NCBI GenBank assembly: GCA_937876225.1
Contig: CALFIC010000076.1
Coordinates: 1-26,340 of the forward strand
DNA: 26,340 bases
Source of the DNA: an uncultured Chloroflexota bacterium
GTDB taxonomy: Bacteria; Chloroflexota; Chloroflexia; Chloroflexales; Roseiflexaceae
Direction of reading: 5' to 3'
Part shown: positions 1 through 10,311 of the stretch, piece after piece
Layout of the letters: each line of letters opens with the position of its first letter
Numbering within the stretch: the first letter of the stretch is position 1
The notes under the pieces: generated by a model
What the model was told of the DNA's origin: nothing
The model's database searches: none
Seen by the model: only the letters and a program-made list of their open reading frames with translations
Position numbers and translations under genes: made by a program

Positions 1-22
1 GATCACGGATGCATCCGTGATC
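1..22. repeat. Perfect 22-nt palindrome at the window edge
   Basis: The first 22 bases equal their own reverse complement; as RNA they would fold as about 9 pairs around a TGCA loop. It lies just beyond the hairpin that follows the pyruvate phosphate dikinase gene, so it may be a second termination or 3'-end stabilising structure, or belong to a gene to the left. The left flank is outside the window, so its true size and role are unknown. Confidence 0.5.
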
Positions 23-34
23 GGCGTGGCATAA

Positions 35-75
35 CGAACACCCCTGTCATGCATTGCGCATGACAGGGGTGTTCG
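35..75 (-). terminator. Strong 18-bp hairpin after pyruvate phosphate dikinase, no good T-tract
   Basis: Arms at 35-52 and 58-75 are perfectly complementary (18 bp) around a 5-nt loop (53-57). The hairpin starts 15 nt past the stop codon at 91-93. On the minus strand only TTATG follows, so the usual run of T is missing. It may be a weak intrinsic terminator, a bidirectional terminator shared with a gene to the left, or an RNA 3'-end protecting structure. Confidence 0.65.
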
Positions 76-90
76 GTCAATCGAAAACGA

Positions 91-2754
<2,664 letters not shown>

Positions 2755-2867
2755 GTACATGCTCCTCTAATCGTGCAGATTACTTATCCATGTGCGTTTC
2801 ACTATCGGGAGCATCGTTTGCCACGTTGCAGGCGTAGCTCCACGTTTTGCACAGAAATACCGGGCAT

Positions 2868-2896
2868 ACTATACGCTATGTTGGCGTTTTGTGCAA
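2868..2896 (-). promoter_or_regulatory. Sigma70-type promoter for ppdK
   Basis: Read on the minus strand: TTGCAC (2896-2891), a 17-nt spacer, then TATAGT (2873-2868). Predicted start is near 2861, giving a leader of about 105 nt before the ATG at 2754. Spacing is optimal and both boxes are close to consensus. The rest of 2755-2977 shows only the ribosome binding site and a short A/T-rich stretch (about 2954-2970) just after the amine oxidase stop. Confidence 0.7.
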
Positions 2897-2977
2897 GCGC
2901 ACCCTGCACTATTGTCATGTGATATATTCACGATGTGCGCCCGCAGAGGGGATTTTTTATCAAAAAAATAGCAATGA

Positions 2978-4378
2978 TTAGGTGTTACGGCGAAGTAACC
3001 CGGCGCTACTGAGTTGGCCGATTACTTCGGCAGCGGTGCGCTCGCCGGCTTCTATTGCCCCTTCGATGCTCCCTGACCATTGGGTGGCGGTTTCGCTACT
3101 GGCCCAGTGGATGCGCCCGACGGGGGTGCCGATGGCATGCACAAAGCCGGCGCTGCCTGGTGGCATAAACCCGACGGTGCCGCGACTCCAGCGTTCGTTG
3201 TTCCAATCACGTTCGATCATGCCGCGATAGGCAAGTGCTTCGTTCCCGAACCAGCCGGCGAGTTGGGTGACCAAGGCCCGGAGGCGCTCGCTACGCGGCT
3301 GGGCGCTCCAATGGCTGGCATTGTCGCCGATAATGACACAGGCCAAGGCCCCTTCGCTACTCGTGGTGGGCGATACGTCGTGGATGATGCTGGCAGGACC
3401 GTCGTCGCTCATCAGAAAGCCGGATTTTTGGTTTTCACGCCAAAAGGGATAATCATAGCAGAGGACTGCTTGGATGGCCCGCCCCATGACGACGCGCTGG
3501 TTGAGGGCATCGCGATTGCTGGGGAGTGCTGGCTCGTAGTAGATTTGGGCTGCCACGGCCGGGGGGGCGGCGATGATGGCATAACGGGCTCGGAATGAAG
3601 CCCCGCGTGAATAGGCTGAGACACTTTCTTCGTCTTGGCGCATGGCGAGTACTGGCGTGTCAATGTTGAGTTGGGGGCGTAATTGTTGGGCTAAGCGCTC
3701 GGTAATGCGCTGGATGCCACCCGCTATGCGATCTTGTTCATGTGCTGGGCGTAAAGAAAAAATCACCTCGGCGCGTTGATAGGCTTGGATTTGATCGAGG
3801 ACATACACAAACGAAATTTCGCTGGGCTCAGCCATGAAATGGACGTGGGTCAGGAGCCGGAATAAATTCCGCGTGGCGGGGGTACTGCTTTGTTGTTGCA
3901 ACCAGGCCCCAAATGAAAACTGGTCGTAATTTTTGATGGCGAGCGCACTTTTGACGGTCTGTAATTGGAGTTCGCGTGACAAGCGATTAAGTTTGGCAAT
4001 GATTCTGCGGTAGTCGAGTTGGACGTTGGGTGCGAACCACGGTGCGCGATTGCGGAAGCGTGTATTGCGACCATTGAGCCGAATCGCACTTTCCCCTTGG
4101 GTGTATTGTGGAGTGAGTTGGATGCCTAATTCGTGGGCAAGTTGACGGAACTGTTTGGCGTGGGGACTAATCCAGCGTGCCCCCAAATCGTACGATTCGC
4201 CATTGAACGTCCCACTATTGGCCCGGCCACCCACCCGATCGCGTGCTTCCAGTAACACCGCATCGACTCCTTCACGGAGTAATCGCCAAGTAGCGACTAA
4301 CCCTGAAATACCTGCTCCGATGACAACGACGTCGGCGTTGTATCCGAGCTGATTGGGGTCGAATTGGAGTGTACTCAT
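2978..4378 (-). CDS. Flavin-dependent amine oxidase (FAD/NAD(P)-binding oxidoreductase)
   Basis: A 466-residue member of the flavin amine oxidase family, which oxidises amines (monoamines, polyamines or amino acids) to imines with O2; the substrate cannot be read from sequence. Residues 16-26 (DVVVIGAGISG) are the dinucleotide-binding loop, followed by ARDRVGGRANS (about 45-55). The C-terminal flavin motif is about 421-446 (WASSETATQWSGSIEGA). There is no signal peptide or covalent-flavin cysteine. In the segment aligning with the MAO strand that carries the flavin-facing lysine (GRAIQAVLCYDYPFW), residue 303 is Gln. The start at 4378 is chosen because GAGGAG lies 8 nt upstream and its A is shared with the stop of the upstream phosphatase (TGATG), implying translational coupling. 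An upstream in-frame ATG at 4423 lies inside that phosphatase and is less likely. Confidence 0.9.
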   Translation of the reverse strand: MSTLQFDPNQLGYNADVVVIGAGISGLVATWRLLREGVDAVLLEARDRVGGRANSGTFNGESYDLGARWISPHAKQFRQLAHELGIQLTPQYTQGESAIRLNGRNTRFRNRAPWFAPNVQLDYRRIIAKLNRLSRELQLQTVKSALAIKNYDQFSFGAWLQQQSSTPATRNLFRLLTHVHFMAEPSEISFVYVLDQIQAYQRAEVIFSLRPAHEQDRIAGGIQRITERLAQQLRPQLNIDTPVLAMRQDEESVSAYSRGASFRARYAIIAAPPAVAAQIYYEPALPSNRDALNQRVVMGRAIQAVLCYDYPFWRENQKSGFLMSDDGPASIIHDVSPTTSSEGALACVIIGDNASHWSAQPRSERLRALVTQLAGWFGNEALAYRGMIERDWNNERWSRGTVGFMPPGSAGFVHAIGTPVGRIHWASSETATQWSGSIEGAIEAGERTAAEVIGQLSSAGLLRRNT

Positions 4379-4998
4379 CAGCGTTTCTCCTCTGATTTTT
4401 CGTGTGTATTGTCGTTGAGGCATGCAAGTTGCATGATGCCGTTTGCGACCTGTATTGTGGTAATTGCACAGTTGTCGATGCGGATGCGTTCGTGCAGATT
4501 AATATCGAGCCCTAGTATTGTACATACAATAGCCGCGATGGTGCCACCGTGACAGACGATGCAAATGACATCATTTTCGTCATGCAAGGCGACATAACGA
4601 TTAATTGCTTGCATCACCCGCTGTTGCAACATTTGATGCGATTCACCGCCTGGGTAGATCATCTGGCCTGGCGCTGCACAATATTGTTGGTAGCGTTCGG
4701 CATCGTGTTGTTGCACATCTGGGATGCTTTTGTGTTCCCATTCGCCCACATCGAGTTCACGCAAGGCAACATCCGTTACGAGGGGAATCGTATGATGTGC
4801 CAAAATTGCTTCGGCAGTATGCATTGCCCGAATCAAGTCGCTACTATAAACGGCATGAATTTGGTGATTTTTGAGCCGTTGTCCAAGGCGCTGGGCTTGT
4901 GCTTGACCCCGTTCGTTGAGGGGAATTTGGGCGTGGCCATAGATTATTCCTTGGACGTTATAGGTTGTTTCGCCGTGGCGAATGAGGAGTAGTTTCAT
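4378..4998 (-). CDS. Histidine phosphatase (phosphoglycerate mutase-like), copy 1
   Basis: A 206-residue cytoplasmic phosphatase of the histidine phosphatase superfamily. The RHGET motif carries the phospho-accepting His8, general acid Glu81 sits in RELDVGEWE, and the second catalytic His150 is in VCHGGTI; YSSDLIRA is also typical. Substrates in this family range from phosphoglycerate to alpha-ribazole phosphate (CobC) and cannot be fixed here; no cobalamin genes are nearby. It lies 19 nt after its tandem paralogue and overlaps the amine oxidase by 1 nt (TGATG), so the three form one operon. No clear Shine-Dalgarno precedes it, so coupling to the upstream gene is likely. Confidence 0.92.
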   Translation of the reverse strand: MKLLLIRHGETTYNVQGIIYGHAQIPLNERGQAQAQRLGQRLKNHQIHAVYSSDLIRAMHTAEAILAHHTIPLVTDVALRELDVGEWEHKSIPDVQQHDAERYQQYCAAPGQMIYPGGESHQMLQQRVMQAINRYVALHDENDVICIVCHGGTIAAIVCTILGLDINLHERIRIDNCAITTIQVANGIMQLACLNDNTHEKSEEKR

Positions 4999-5017
4999 GG
5001 CACGTGCTTAATTCTGC

Positions 5018-5629
5018 TCAGTGGGTTTCGGCGTGGGCATTGTCGTTGAGATTCCCGAGGCGCAATTTGCCATGTTGCTGGATGAGTGTGGTCAGCGCGC
5101 AATTATCAATCCACATCTGGGTATAGTTGTCGATATCGAGATCGAGCACGGCACATACGATGGCGCGGATGGTGCCGCCATGACACACCACGCAAATGGT
5201 ATCGTGTTCATCGTGGCGTTGCATGATGGTAGCAAGCGCCTGCATTGCACGGGTTTGCATCTGGGCGTATGATTCGCCACCGGTATAGATGGTACGACCG
5301 GGCTTGGTGCGATAGGCTGCAAAGTCGGTAGGGAATTGGGCGGCGATTTCGGCGACGGTGAGGTGTTCCCACAGGCCGACGTCGATTTCGCGGAAGCCGG
5401 CTAATTCGCTGACCGGTTGGTGGTGATGGGCGGCGATGGCGTTGGCAGTTTGGACGGCGCGGAGTAAATCGCTACTATAGATGGCGGCGAAGTGGTGGTG
5501 CTGCAAGCGTTCGCCGACGCGGGTCGCTTGGGCAAAGCCAGTGTCGTTGAGGCTGATTTGCATATGGCCTTGGTAGCGTCCGATTGCGTTGTAGGCAGTT
5601 TCGCCGTGACGGACTAGGATGATGTGCAT
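5018..5629 (-). CDS. Histidine phosphatase (phosphoglycerate mutase-like), copy 2
   Basis: A 203-residue histidine phosphatase, the first gene of the phosphatase-phosphatase-oxidase operon. Catalytic residues fall at the same positions as in the downstream copy: His8 in RHGET, Glu81 in REIDVGLWE and His150 in VCHGGTI. The copies align almost without gaps and share YSSDL.RA, GGES and NLNDN.H, so they arose by tandem duplication. The reading frame stays open far upstream, but the ATG at 5629 puts RHG at residues 7-9 as is usual for the family, so longer starts are rejected. The ribosome binding site is weak. A TACAAT box about 30 nt upstream could be a -10 but lacks a good -35; the gene starts just past the terminator of the binding protein. 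Confidence 0.92.
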   Translation of the reverse strand: MHIILVRHGETAYNAIGRYQGHMQISLNDTGFAQATRVGERLQHHHFAAIYSSDLLRAVQTANAIAAHHHQPVSELAGFREIDVGLWEHLTVAEIAAQFPTDFAAYRTKPGRTIYTGGESYAQMQTRAMQALATIMQRHDEHDTICVVCHGGTIRAIVCAVLDLDIDNYTQMWIDNCALTTLIQQHGKLRLGNLNDNAHAETH

Positions 5630-5683
5630 AGGTGTCGATTCTCGGTAGAGTGTTTCATCCATTGTACTGTATATTTTGGGGAC

Positions 5684-5719
5684 AAAAAAAGTGGGAAGTG
5701 CCGAAGCACTCCCCACTTT
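5684..5719 (-). terminator. Intrinsic terminator of the peptide-binding protein gene
   Basis: On the minus strand a 14-pair stem (arms 5719-5706 and 5701-5688, one G-T wobble) closes on a TTCG loop of the extra-stable C(UUCG)G type. A run of seven T (5690-5684) overlaps the end of the stem. It sits 22 nt past the stop of the binding protein and separates it from the phosphatase operon. Confidence 0.92.
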
Positions 5720-5741
5720 CGCCAAGGCAACGTAGCAAAAA

Positions 5742-7580
5742 CTACTTGGTCTTGGTGTTGTTGATATACATGGTTCCGGGCACGTTGCTGTAAGCGCTGA
5801 AGCCGGGCCATTGGATACCATTGAAGCCGGCGTTGTTGGGCTCGAGAGCCTTACCAACGACGTATGGCTTGAGCAAGCCCGAGTTGACGCGGTGGAACAA
5901 GAAGATACCACCGACATCTGACACGAGCAACTTCTCGGCATCTTGGAACTGCTTGAGACGACCGGCGGTATCCGTGCTGGCCGAAGCCTCGTCTACCAAC
6001 TTGTCGAAATCTTTGTTGTTCCAGTTATGGCGACCATCGCTGTGCCATACGCCCAACATGTTTGAAGCATCGAAGAAGTCAATACCGTATGAAACCATAC
6101 CGAATTGAATCTTGGTCGGCTTTGAGTTGAGGGCTTCCATGAAGGTCTTTTGTTCCTTGTTGGAAACTTCAACGTCGATGCCGAGGTTTTGCTTCAATGA
6201 AGCGGCGATAGCGGCAGCGGCATCTTGGCGAACTTGGGCTTCGTTACGGAGCCACAAGGTAATCTTGGGGAAGCCCTTACCATCTGGGTACCCGGCTTCG
6301 GCCAACAATTTCTTGGCGGCTTCGACGTCGTAGTTTTGGATGGTTGAGAGTTCCTTCGAATTTGACGCATGGAAGCCAGGCATCAAGAACGAATAGGCCG
6401 GAATGGCTTGGTTCGGTCCAATGATGTTGGCAATCAAGCTGTCGCGGTCGATGACGTGTGAGAAGGCCTGACGAACTTTCAAGTTGTCGAATGGCTTGGT
6501 CTTCGTGTCGAAGAACAAGTAGTCGGTGCGGAAGTCGTTGGCGTTCTTGGTGACTTGCTTGGTCAAGTCGGCATCAGCAGCGATGATCTGCGTTTCGGCA
6601 GCACCGATGTATTCGCCGCCGAGTGAGTCAACGTCACCGTTGCGGTAGCCGGCGAAGAAGGTTTCGGGCTTGGCCGCGATGCACTCTACACGTTGAATGT
6701 AGGGTTTGTTGCTGCCGGTGTAGGTTGGGTTGGCTTCGTATACCAACTTCTCACCCTTGGTCCATTCCTTGAGGATGTAAGGACCACTTGACACTGAAGT
6801 CTTGGGATCGTTGTTGTACAAAGGACCATTCTTGTCGAAGGCGGCCTTTTGCAAGGGGGTGCTGTAAAGCAACTTGGCTGGCAAGAAGGGGGCTGGGGTT
6901 TCGGTGGTGAAGACGACGGTGTTCGCGTCTTTGGCAACGACGCCCAATTGGTCGTTTGCAACTTCACCAGCGCCAACCTTGCTCCAGTTCTTGATTTCGC
7001 CGGGAGCGGCGAAGAACCAAGCGAAGTCCCATGCATGGGTCTTGTCGGCGGCGAATTGGAAGGTTGATACGTAGTCGGCGGCGGTTACCGGCGTACCATC
7101 ACTCCACTTCAGGTTGGGGTCGAGGTGGAACGTCCACTCCGTGCCGTCAGCATTGGCTTCCCATGAAAGGGCAGCAGCTGGTTGGGGCATGAAGTTGTTG
7201 TCCAAGCGAATCAATGGCTCGCTCAACACGTTGGTGATGGCGCCGCCCTCTTCGTACACGCTGACCAAGAAGTCAACAGTAGTGAAGGTGGTGGTGGCAT
7301 TGAAGAACGTGCGATACACTTGCTGATCGGCTGGGGCGGCGTCAGCTGGCAAGGTGATGCCATTCAACGTCTTTGAGTCGGCGGCAGGTGCAGCGGTGGC
7401 GGTGGCCTCAGCAGCAGCTGGGGTGGCCGTGGCCGCATCGATGACTGACGGAGCAGTCGGGGCTTCGGTGGCTGCGGGTGCAGCGGTGGGTGCAGCTGCT
7501 GGTGCGCCGCCACAGGCTGTGATTAGCCATGTAGCAACGACGACCAAAGCCCAGCGTGCACTACGTCGCGTGTAGGACAT
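5742..7580 (-). CDS. Family 5 solute-binding lipoprotein of a peptide ABC importer (OppA/DppA-like)
   Basis: Extracytoplasmic substrate-binding lipoprotein, 612 residues, that would deliver oligopeptides or a related solute to the two permeases upstream in the operon direction. The N-terminus has basic residues, a hydrophobic stretch and a lipobox LITAC with Cys23 as the lipid anchor. An Ala/Pro/Thr-rich linker (about 24-70) precedes the binding domain. Family 5 hallmarks are the segment LKWSDGTPVTAADYVSTFQF and VRQAFSHVIDRDSLI. GAAGGAG lies 7 nt before the ATG. It is 374 nt downstream of the second permease, with a hairpin and a possible promoter between, so it can probably be expressed more strongly than the permeases. 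Substrate specificity cannot be read. Confidence 0.93.
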   Translation of the reverse strand: MSYTRRSARWALVVVATWLITACGGAPAAAPTAAPAATEAPTAPSVIDAATATPAAAEATATAAPAADSKTLNGITLPADAAPADQQVYRTFFNATTTFTTVDFLVSVYEEGGAITNVLSEPLIRLDNNFMPQPAAALSWEANADGTEWTFHLDPNLKWSDGTPVTAADYVSTFQFAADKTHAWDFAWFFAAPGEIKNWSKVGAGEVANDQLGVVAKDANTVVFTTETPAPFLPAKLLYSTPLQKAAFDKNGPLYNNDPKTSVSSGPYILKEWTKGEKLVYEANPTYTGSNKPYIQRVECIAAKPETFFAGYRNGDVDSLGGEYIGAAETQIIAADADLTKQVTKNANDFRTDYLFFDTKTKPFDNLKVRQAFSHVIDRDSLIANIIGPNQAIPAYSFLMPGFHASNSKELSTIQNYDVEAAKKLLAEAGYPDGKGFPKITLWLRNEAQVRQDAAAAIAASLKQNLGIDVEVSNKEQKTFMEALNSKPTKIQFGMVSYGIDFFDASNMLGVWHSDGRHNWNNKDFDKLVDEASASTDTAGRLKQFQDAEKLLVSDVGGIFLFHRVNSGLLKPYVVGKALEPNNAGFNGIQWPGFSAYSNVPGTMYINNTKTK

Positions 7581-7771
7581 CTGTGAACTCCTTCATCAAA
7601 CGAATAACGCCTGACATTGCGGGGTGAACCGCGCTGTCTATATCAACCCAGAGAATGGACCGCCCATTCCCGGGGATTGACCAAACTCATGCGCACCTTG
7701 CGCAAATACCGAAATCCTATTTGCAACATGTCCAGTGTATATTGGGATGATGCAATTCTACCACGCAAATA

Positions 7772-7780
7772 AGTATACCA
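7772..7780 (-). promoter_or_regulatory. Possible extended -10 promoter for the binding protein gene
   Basis: Read on the minus strand the bases are TGGTATACT, a TGn extended -10 followed by TATACT, preceded by an A/T-rich stretch without a good -35 box. Transcription would start near 7765, giving a leader of about 185 nt. The position after a hairpin suggests separate expression of the binding protein, but this is inference. Confidence 0.4.
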
Positions 7781-7901
7781 CGTCATATTAATTTTTCATT
7801 ATCAAAAGGAAACAAATGATAACGAAAGAATATCCAAAATTATACCGGATTTTTTGTGCAGTTTGATGACAAGCTGAATGCAATGTCCGGTTATAGAGAA
7901 A

Positions 7902-7934
7902 CTCCTGTACGCATCTACAACACACGTACAGGAG
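7902..7934 (-). terminator. Hairpin after permease C, probable attenuator or partial terminator
   Basis: Arms CTCCTGTACG (7902-7911) and CGTACAGGAG (7925-7934) form a perfect 10-bp stem with a 13-nt loop, 20 nt past the permease stop. On the minus strand TTTCTC follows, a poor T-tract. It may terminate part of the transcripts or protect the permease mRNA end. Confidence 0.5.
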
Positions 7935-7954
7935 CTAGTACACGAATCTACTTG

Positions 7955-8848
7955 TTACTTTTTCAGCTTGGGGTCGAGCGCATCGCGCATACCATCACCG
8001 ACAAACGAGAAACTCAACATCGTCAAGGCAATCATCAACGTCGGAAAGAGCCCCAAATGCCAGTACACTTCAATGAATGATGATGACTGACCAGCCATCT
8101 TGCCCCAGCTTGGCAATGGGTCGTTGATTCCGATACCGAGGAAGCTCAAGCCAGCTTCAGCAAACATGGTCGCCGGAATTCCCAAGGTGAACGAAATAAT
8201 CAAGGGTGATAAGGCATTGGGCAACAAATGGCGGAGCGCAATCTGTGTTGTCGGTACACCGATTGCCCGCGCGGCTTCGATGTATTCTTTTTCACGCAGT
8301 GACAAAATCTGTGCCCGCGTAAGTCGACACATTTCGATCCAGCCGATGATACCTAGTGCCAAAATTACATTGAACAAACCACCACCCCACATCGAAAGCA
8401 AGAACAACGCAAACAATAGTTGCGGGATCGCTGTGAAGATTTCGATGATACCCATTACCACTTGGTCAACCCAGCCACCGAGGAAGCCGGCTGCACATCC
8501 CATTGATACGCCGACGATAACGGCGAGTAATTGGACTGAAATGCCGATGGTCAACGAAATCCGGGCGCCATAAATAATCCGGCTGAGCTGGTCACGTCCC
8601 ACATTGTCAGTCCCAAGTAAGTGGCGCGCATTGGGAAATTGCTTGCTTTCTGACAAAACCGAGAAATCATACGCAGTTGGTGCAATGAAATCAGCAAAAA
8701 TTGCCATGAAGAAAAACATGAACACGATTACGAGTGCGCCCATCGCAAGGCGATTTTTGCTAAACCGGATCGCCGCATCGCGCCACAAATTTGCAGGCTT
8801 GCGTTGGATAACCACTTCTGCAGGAGCGGGCATAGGTGTTGTTGTCAT
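7955..8848 (-). CDS. ABC transporter permease, OppC/DppC family
   Basis: Inner-membrane permease of a peptide/nickel-type importer, 297 residues, forming the channel with the permease encoded just upstream. It shows a cytoplasmic N-terminus, a first membrane segment at about 36-56, LGTDNVGRD at 78-86 typical of OppC, further hydrophobic segments, the ATPase-contacting EAA loop (about 189-211, EAARAIG and LLPNALSP), and the family ending GDGMRDALDP. AGGA sits 7 nt before the ATG, next to the stop codon of the preceding permease gene (gap 9 nt), so the two are cotranscribed and probably coupled. No ATPase partner is in this locus. Confidence 0.95.
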   Translation of the reverse strand: MTTTPMPAPAEVVIQRKPANLWRDAAIRFSKNRLAMGALVIVFMFFFMAIFADFIAPTAYDFSVLSESKQFPNARHLLGTDNVGRDQLSRIIYGARISLTIGISVQLLAVIVGVSMGCAAGFLGGWVDQVVMGIIEIFTAIPQLLFALFLLSMWGGGLFNVILALGIIGWIEMCRLTRAQILSLREKEYIEAARAIGVPTTQIALRHLLPNALSPLIISFTLGIPATMFAEAGLSFLGIGINDPLPSWGKMAGQSSSFIEVYWHLGLFPTLMIALTMLSFSFVGDGMRDALDPKLKK

Positions 8849-8857
8849 GGTTGTGTC

Positions 8858-9790
8858 CTAATCAAGCTTAATACGGGGGTCGATAATCGTCGAAACAAGG
8901 TCGGTAAGCAAATACACGAGACCCCAGAGCGAGGCAATAATCAACATCAATGCCAATACCATCGGATAGTCACGGCTGGTGATACTGGTTACGAAAAACT
9001 TACCGATACCGTTTACCCGGAACATGGTTTCAACAAAGATTGTACCGGTCATCAAGTTTGGAATCATCGGACCAAGCGCCGTAATAATTGGAATCAAGGC
9101 GTTCTTGAGGGCGTGGCGCCATACCACCATTGCTTCGCTCAATCCTTTGGCGCGGGCGGTGCGGATGTAATCTGACGTCATGACGTCGGTCAGACTACCA
9201 CGGGTAAAGCGTGATGCAAAACCCAACGGTCCCAAGCCAAGCGCAAATACGGGCATAATCCATGCTTTGGGGTCGTGCCAGTGTGCACTATCAAGTGCCA
9301 TTGGTAGCCAATGTAATTTCACCACAAAAATTAGAATCATCCAGATTGAGATAATGAAATTAGGTACCGTCATCCCAAGTGCTGATATAAACGTGACAAG
9401 TTGGTCAATCCAGGTGTTTTGACGCACACCCGCCAAGATACCCATAAACATCCCGAGCCCGATTGCGATAATCACTGTCATTCCACCGAGTTGGATACTT
9501 CTAGGCCATACACTGCCGATGATTTCGGCAACGGTTTGGTCAGGGCTGGCATACGATGTCCCGAAATCTCCTTGGACGGCTTTGCTCATGTAGCGATAGT
9601 ACTGAATGTACAGTGGTTGGTCCAAGCCATACTTCGCCAAAATATTGGCCTTGGCTTGGGCGCTGAGTGGCATGTTTACTTCGTCAAAGGGACCACCTGG
9701 GACGTTGTGCATCAATAGAAATGCAACCATCGTTACTACGATAAACACAAACAATAATCTGGCCAAACGACTCAAAATGTAGGCTACCAT
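8858..9790 (-). CDS. ABC transporter permease, OppB/DppB family
   Basis: First intact gene of the importer operon, a 310-residue inner-membrane permease. A membrane segment at about 9-27 is followed by the OppB-type periplasmic region (YGLDQPL, QGDFGTS) and further membrane segments. The EAA loop is about 207-236 (DYIRTARAKG, HALKNALIP) and the C-terminus is DLVSTIIDPRIKLD, typical of the family. The ATG at 9790 is preceded by AAAGGAAAGG with 7 nt spacing. The operon promoter is predicted about 520 nt upstream at 10312-10340, an unusually long leader that contains the remnant of a binding-protein gene. Confidence 0.95.
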   Translation of the reverse strand: MVAYILSRLARLLFVFIVVTMVAFLLMHNVPGGPFDEVNMPLSAQAKANILAKYGLDQPLYIQYYRYMSKAVQGDFGTSYASPDQTVAEIIGSVWPRSIQLGGMTVIIAIGLGMFMGILAGVRQNTWIDQLVTFISALGMTVPNFIISIWMILIFVVKLHWLPMALDSAHWHDPKAWIMPVFALGLGPLGFASRFTRGSLTDVMTSDYIRTARAKGLSEAMVVWRHALKNALIPIITALGPMIPNLMTGTIFVETMFRVNGIGKFFVTSITSRDYPMVLALMLIIASLWGLVYLLTDLVSTIIDPRIKLD

Positions 9791-10056
9791 GCGGATGCCT
9801 TTCCTTTATTAGTACAGGATACTTACGGAGAAATATGCATGCAACAGACGTATGCGACCAGTGAAGGGGTGTCGTCGATAAACGTGATGATTGCCATCAT
9901 GTTTCATTTTGATACCGGCACATTGGTATTGGTATTGCCATGGCTGTAGGTCTACCAATCCAAAACGTGCCTTATCCAAATCAGCGGGCATCCTCAAATC
10001 AACTGTCGCCTACAGTTACTGTGCCACGGGAGCGTAATTGTAGTGACATCAATCTA

Positions 10057-10107
10057 TCACCTACGTACGGTCACCAACGCCCAGCGCGCAATGCGCGAGT
10101 AGGACAT
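10057..10107 (-). pseudogene. Relic of a second peptide-binding lipoprotein gene (signal-peptide start only)
   Basis: On the minus strand a perfect AAGGAGG (10122-10116), 8 nt before an ATG, opens a 16-codon frame MSYSRIARWALVTVRR that ends in TGA followed at once by TAG. The intact binding protein of the same operon begins MSYTRRSARWALVVV, and both starts share the DNA string CACAGATGTCCTAC. The similarity stops at the hydrophobic part of the signal peptide. It is most simply the start of a deleted or decayed binding-protein gene that once led the operon. A functional leader peptide is an alternative, since the ribosome binding site is still excellent. Confidence 0.65.
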
Positions 10108-10177
10108 CTGTGTTTCCTCCTTAAACCATACAAATTCATGGCGCGTTTGCTGCGAAACTACAACACCTCACCCATAA

Positions 10178-10197
10178 CAATACAGCCGGTTGTATTG
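10178..10197. promoter_or_regulatory. 20-nt dyad in the importer leader, possible operator
   Basis: CAATACAGCCGGTTGTATTG has 10-nt half sites with one mismatch (perfect outer arms CAATACA/TGTATTG). It lies between the predicted promoter and the relic start. The size and symmetry fit a dimeric repressor site, but no regulator gene is adjacent; it may instead be an RNA hairpin. Confidence 0.4.
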
Positions 10198-10230
10198 AAT
10201 GACGTTTGTGTACACGCATGACCAAAACGG

Positions 10231-10245
10231 TACACACGGCGTGTA
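10231..10245. promoter_or_regulatory. Dyad TACAC-N5-GTGTA in the importer leader
   Basis: Perfect 5-nt arms around a 5-nt spacer, 16 nt beyond another palindrome GTGTACAC (10208-10215) of similar composition. The repeated TACAC/GTGTA elements may form a compound binding site. Short dyads also arise by chance, so support is weak. Confidence 0.3.
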
Positions 10246-10286
10246 TATCGTTTGCCCACTACATATGAATATCTAGTCTACGGAAA

Positions 10287-10305
10287 GATTAAGACTTGCT
10301 TAATC
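10287..10305 (-). promoter_or_regulatory. Dyad GATTAAG-N5-CTTAATC at the predicted transcription start
   Basis: Perfect 7-nt arms (10287-10293 and 10299-10305) with a 5-nt spacer cover roughly +1 to +20 of the predicted importer transcript. The position fits a repressor operator blocking initiation, or a 5'-end hairpin stabilising the mRNA. Confidence 0.4.
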
Positions 10306-10311
10306 CGTTGT

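Larger units (their letters stand above)
7581..7954. other. 374-nt gap between permease C and the binding protein gene
   Basis: No gene is supported here. It holds the ribosome binding site of the binding protein (7588-7594), a possible promoter (7772-7780) and a hairpin just past the permease stop (7902-7934). In the presumed leader, short hairpins can form around 7664-7690 (GAATGG/CCATTC arms) and 7691-7703 (GCGCA/TGCGC). The section about 7781-7860 is A/T-rich. No known riboswitch was recognised. Confidence 0.6.

Noticed and set aside
5630..5941. A 104-codon N-terminal extension of the second histidine phosphatase
   Set aside because: The extension runs through the terminator and the end of the binding protein gene in another frame, and the catalytic RHG would be far from its usual position at residues 7-9.
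9809..9997. A 62-codon minus-strand open frame between the relic and the first permease gene
   Set aside because: The sequence is unusually rich in His, Gln and Tyr with no family resemblance, and its GAGG overlaps the start codon itself. I also compared it with the binding protein C-terminus and saw no match.
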